A stretch of DNA of 42,781 nt from Clostridia bacterium (GTDB lineage: Bacteria; Bacillota; Clostridia; Oscillospirales; CAG-272), in the NCBI GenBank assembly GCA_017481265.1, contig JAFUPK010000011.1, positions 1 to 42,781 on the forward strand. The letters run 5' to 3'. The notes beneath the pieces were generated by a model, which was not told the DNA's origin, did no database searches, and was given only the letters and a program-made list of their open reading frames with translations. Positions 41,109 through 42,781 of this stretch are shown piece after piece. The first letter of the stretch is position 1; each line of letters begins with the position of its first letter. The position numbers and the translations under genes are program-made.

Positions 41109-41711
41109 TCAAATGTCGATCTTCATATCCTTATAGTAATACTCGCGGTCGCGCTCGCCGATCTCTCGGAGAACACGGCAGGGATTTCCCACAGCCACAA
41201 CGCCTGCGGGGATATCCTTCGTCACAACACTTCCCGCACCGATACCGCTTCCGTCTCCGATGGTGACTCCCGGAAGAATGACAGCCCCCGCACCGATCCA
41301 ACAGCACTTGCCGATGTGTACGGGCAGGTTGAACTGGTACGCCTTTTCGCGGAGCTCGGGAAGAACAGGATGTCCCGCTGTTGCCACGATGACTCCGGGA
41401 CCGAACTTGGTGTAGTCGCCTACGTAGATATGGCTGTCGTCAACGAGGGTCAAAGAGAAATTCGCGTAAACATTTTTTCCGAAGTGGACGTGGCGTCCGC
41501 CCCAGTTTGCGTGAAGGGGAGGCTCGACGTAGCAGCCCTCGCCGATCTCGGCAAACATCTCGCGGAGAAGCGCCGCTCTTTTCTCTCCCTCCGAGGGACG
41601 TGTCATGTTGTAGTCGTACTGTTTTTCGAGACACTGGCTTTGCAGTGCCATAAGCTCGTCTCCCGTGGGAAGATAAAGCTCACCCGATTGCATCTTTTCG
41701 TAATCTGTCAT
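41109..41711 (-). CDS. maa: Maltose/galactoside O-acetyltransferase-type LbH enzyme
   Basis: A 200-residue trimeric acetyltransferase of the LacA/Maa/NodL family, transferring acetyl from acetyl-CoA to a sugar. The N-terminal Mac domain (YEKMQSGELYLPTGDELMALQ) is followed by the left-handed beta-helix (GKNVYANFSLTLVDDSHIYVGDYTKFGPGVIVATAGHPV, with the catalytic His near 115) and the terminal GSVVTKDIPAGVVAVGNPCRVLREI. AAGGAG precedes the ATG. It is 26 nt after the TRIC-like gene. Sugar specificity is not readable. Confidence 0.92.
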   Translation of the reverse strand: MTDYEKMQSGELYLPTGDELMALQSQCLEKQYDYNMTRPSEGEKRAALLREMFAEIGEGCYVEPPLHANWGGRHVHFGKNVYANFSLTLVDDSHIYVGDYTKFGPGVIVATAGHPVLPELREKAYQFNLPVHIGKCCWIGAGAVILPGVTIGDGSGIGAGSVVTKDIPAGVVAVGNPCRVLREIGERDREYYYKDMKIDI

Positions 41712-41737
41712 ATCTTAGAACTCCTTATTTGGATTTT

Positions 41738-42367
41738 TTATTCAGCGTGAGGCAGGCTCCACTTGAAGTGAGCCGCAAGTATACGCAGAACGACCGTAAC
41801 TGCCGCACCTGTGATCATGGCTGCGGTCTCTCCGAAATAGTGCCAGAATACGATGCAGAACACCGCCCCGATAATGGAAGCCGTGGCGTAAAAGTGTTTT
41901 ATAAATATGTAGGGGGTGTCTCCTGCAAGAACGTCACGGAGCACACCTCCGCCGACACCTGTGATAACTCCCACAAAAATAAGCAGAAACACGTTGGCGC
42001 TGTCTGTGATCTCCCATGCGGCGCGGATGCCGACAACGGTGAAAATACCAAGTCCCACAGAATCCATGAGAAGGAGCATAGTGTCATATATCTTTTGTTG
42101 CTTTGTCAGAATACGGCGAAATGCGGGAATAAATATTATTATTGAAACTCCTACAGCGATGAGAGCATATACCGGATGCTCAAAGGTTGCAGGAGGGGTG
42201 ACGCCAAGTATCAGATCACGGATAACACCGCCGCCAACCGCCGTAACGAGTCCGAGGATGGCAACGCCGAAAACGTCCATTTTATGCTTCAGAGCAGTCA
42301 TTGCGCCTGAAACGGCAAAGGAGACCGTTCCCACAAGCTCAAGAATAAATATTAAAATTTGGGGCAT
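41738..42367 (-). CDS. TRIC-type trimeric cation channel (UPF0126)
   Basis: A 209-residue protein with seven membrane helices, built from two repeats of the GGGxxRDxLxGxxP motif (GGGVIRDLILGVTPP near 50 and GGGVLRDVLAGDTPY near 135), which line the pore of prokaryotic TRIC channels (potassium-selective in characterised members). The ATG at 42367 is chosen over 42379 because TGGAG lies 8 nt upstream. It is transcribed from 42671-42699 through a leader of about 300 nt. Confidence 0.93.
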   Translation of the reverse strand: MPQILIFILELVGTVSFAVSGAMTALKHKMDVFGVAILGLVTAVGGGVIRDLILGVTPPATFEHPVYALIAVGVSIIIFIPAFRRILTKQQKIYDTMLLLMDSVGLGIFTVVGIRAAWEITDSANVFLLIFVGVITGVGGGVLRDVLAGDTPYIFIKHFYATASIIGAVFCIVFWHYFGETAAMITGAAVTVVLRILAAHFKWSLPHAE

Positions 42368-42407
42368 AATAAACTCCATTCAGTCTACGGCTGCACAAAA
42401 AATTATG

Positions 42408-42467
42408 AAACAAACACGTGTCTGCGCAGCAGACAAAAATCGGACTTTTGATTTTTAGTGTTTGTTT
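42408..42467 (-). repeat. Family C three-way-junction element, copy 2
   Basis: On the minus strand: outer stem AAACAAACAC/GTGTTTGTTT, arm AAAAATC/GATTTTT, and arm GTCTGC/GCAGAC (loop TGC). The second arm differs from copy 1 (GCCGAC/GTCGGC) at paired positions on both sides. It lies in the leader of the TRIC-like gene, transcribed in the same polarity as copy 1. Confidence 0.8.
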
Positions 42468-42514
42468 GCGCGTGAAACAGTAAAACATTACGTGATAGTT
42501 TTTCGTCCCTTTCA

Positions 42515-42574
42515 CGCTAAACACGTGTCTGCGCAGCAGACAAAAATCGGACTATTGATTTTTAGTGTTTGTTT
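42515..42574 (-). repeat. Family C three-way-junction element, copy 3
   Basis: On the minus strand: outer stem shortened to AAACAC/GTGTTT, with an extra outer pairing TTTCACGC/GCGTGAAA, and the same arms as copy 2. The upstream 20 bases (CAGCGATTTCACG) match the bases upstream of copy 1. It lies 48 nt upstream of copy 2 in the same leader. Confidence 0.78.
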
Positions 42575-42670
42575 GCGCGTGAAATCGCTGTAGTTTCAGT
42601 TAAAACTATTTGAACTTTCGCGCTAAACTTCGATATATGAAAGACAAACTTTATAAATATTGCTATGAAC

Positions 42671-42699
42671 ATTATATTATCGTGTGTTCGATTTGTCAA
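42671..42699 (-). promoter_or_regulatory. Consensus promoter of the TRIC-acetyltransferase unit
   Basis: On the minus strand: TTGACA (42699-42694), 17-nt spacer, TATAAT (42676-42671). The start codon is about 300 nt downstream, so the transcript leader includes both family C copies. No gene is seen from 42368 to the window end. Confidence 0.88.
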
Positions 42700-42781
42700 C
42701 CGGGAAAACGCCGGGAACACGAATAAACGTGGTGAAAAGCCGCAAAATTTTTTTGAGTTTTTTTAATAAAAGTATTGACAA

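Noticed and set aside
41049..41750. 233-codon plus-strand frame at family A copy 4 and across maa
   Set aside because: It begins inside the repeat and continues antisense to the clear acetyltransferase gene.

Overview
The window looks like a chromosomal stretch of a Gram-positive, spore-forming Clostridia species of roughly balanced base composition, probably an uncultured gut-type member of the Oscillospiraceae or a related family (inference). The evidence is a SpoVM micropeptide, the Firmicutes-type cluster yicC-remA-gmk-rpoZ-priA-def-fmt-rsmB-rlmN-prpC-prkC-rsgA-thiN-spoVM, the yybS-gdpP-rplI-dnaB order, an S-layer-homology surface protein, and many sigma-A-type promoters with 17-nt spacers. 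No phage, CRISPR array, rRNA or tRNA was recognised.

Layout. 1-5.07 kb: a minus-strand operon with one near-consensus promoter (5041-5069) encodes a 55-aa protein, an alpha/beta hydrolase, glycerate kinase and an SLH/beta-helix surface protein. 5.1-6.05 kb: TspO behind a repeated structured leader (family B), followed by a copy of a multi-hairpin repeat (family A). 6.1-20.6 kb: the housekeeping cluster, from two promoters (6113 and 15951). It covers RNA and nucleotide metabolism, replication restart, initiator-tRNA formylation and deformylation, rRNA methylation, the Ser/Thr phosphatase-kinase pair, ribosome assembly, thiamine salvage and spore coat assembly. The coaBC and rpe genes that often belong here are absent. 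20.9-24.3 kb (minus): two membrane-anchored proteins of unknown function and three tandem DUF1080-like paralogues. 24.4-31.3 kb (minus): yybS-like, gdpP, rplI, dnaB, dxs. 31.4-34.8 kb: a 1008-residue secreted/anchored protein and a 51-residue membrane peptide with its own consensus promoter. 35-40.7 kb: an accessory region with azlCD, an IS3-type remnant, a second family B leader, a GntR-ABC transporter operon with an operator palindrome, a partial azlCD duplication and an XRE regulator. 40.7-42.8 kb: family A copy 4, then an acetyltransferase and a TRIC-like channel transcribed from a long leader holding two family C elements.

The most unusual content is three families of intergenic structured repeats. 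Family A (four copies, all plus orientation) is about 217-238 bp with 7-bp inverted ends and several hairpins. The three complete copies each lie between the halves of a locus-specific terminator-like inverted repeat. Family B is a 152-nt leader found immediately upstream of the start codons of two unrelated membrane-protein genes. Family C folds as a three-way junction with compensatory changes in one arm, and all three copies have the same polarity relative to the neighbouring transcription. These are the best candidates for undescribed elements. Their function is not known from the sequence.
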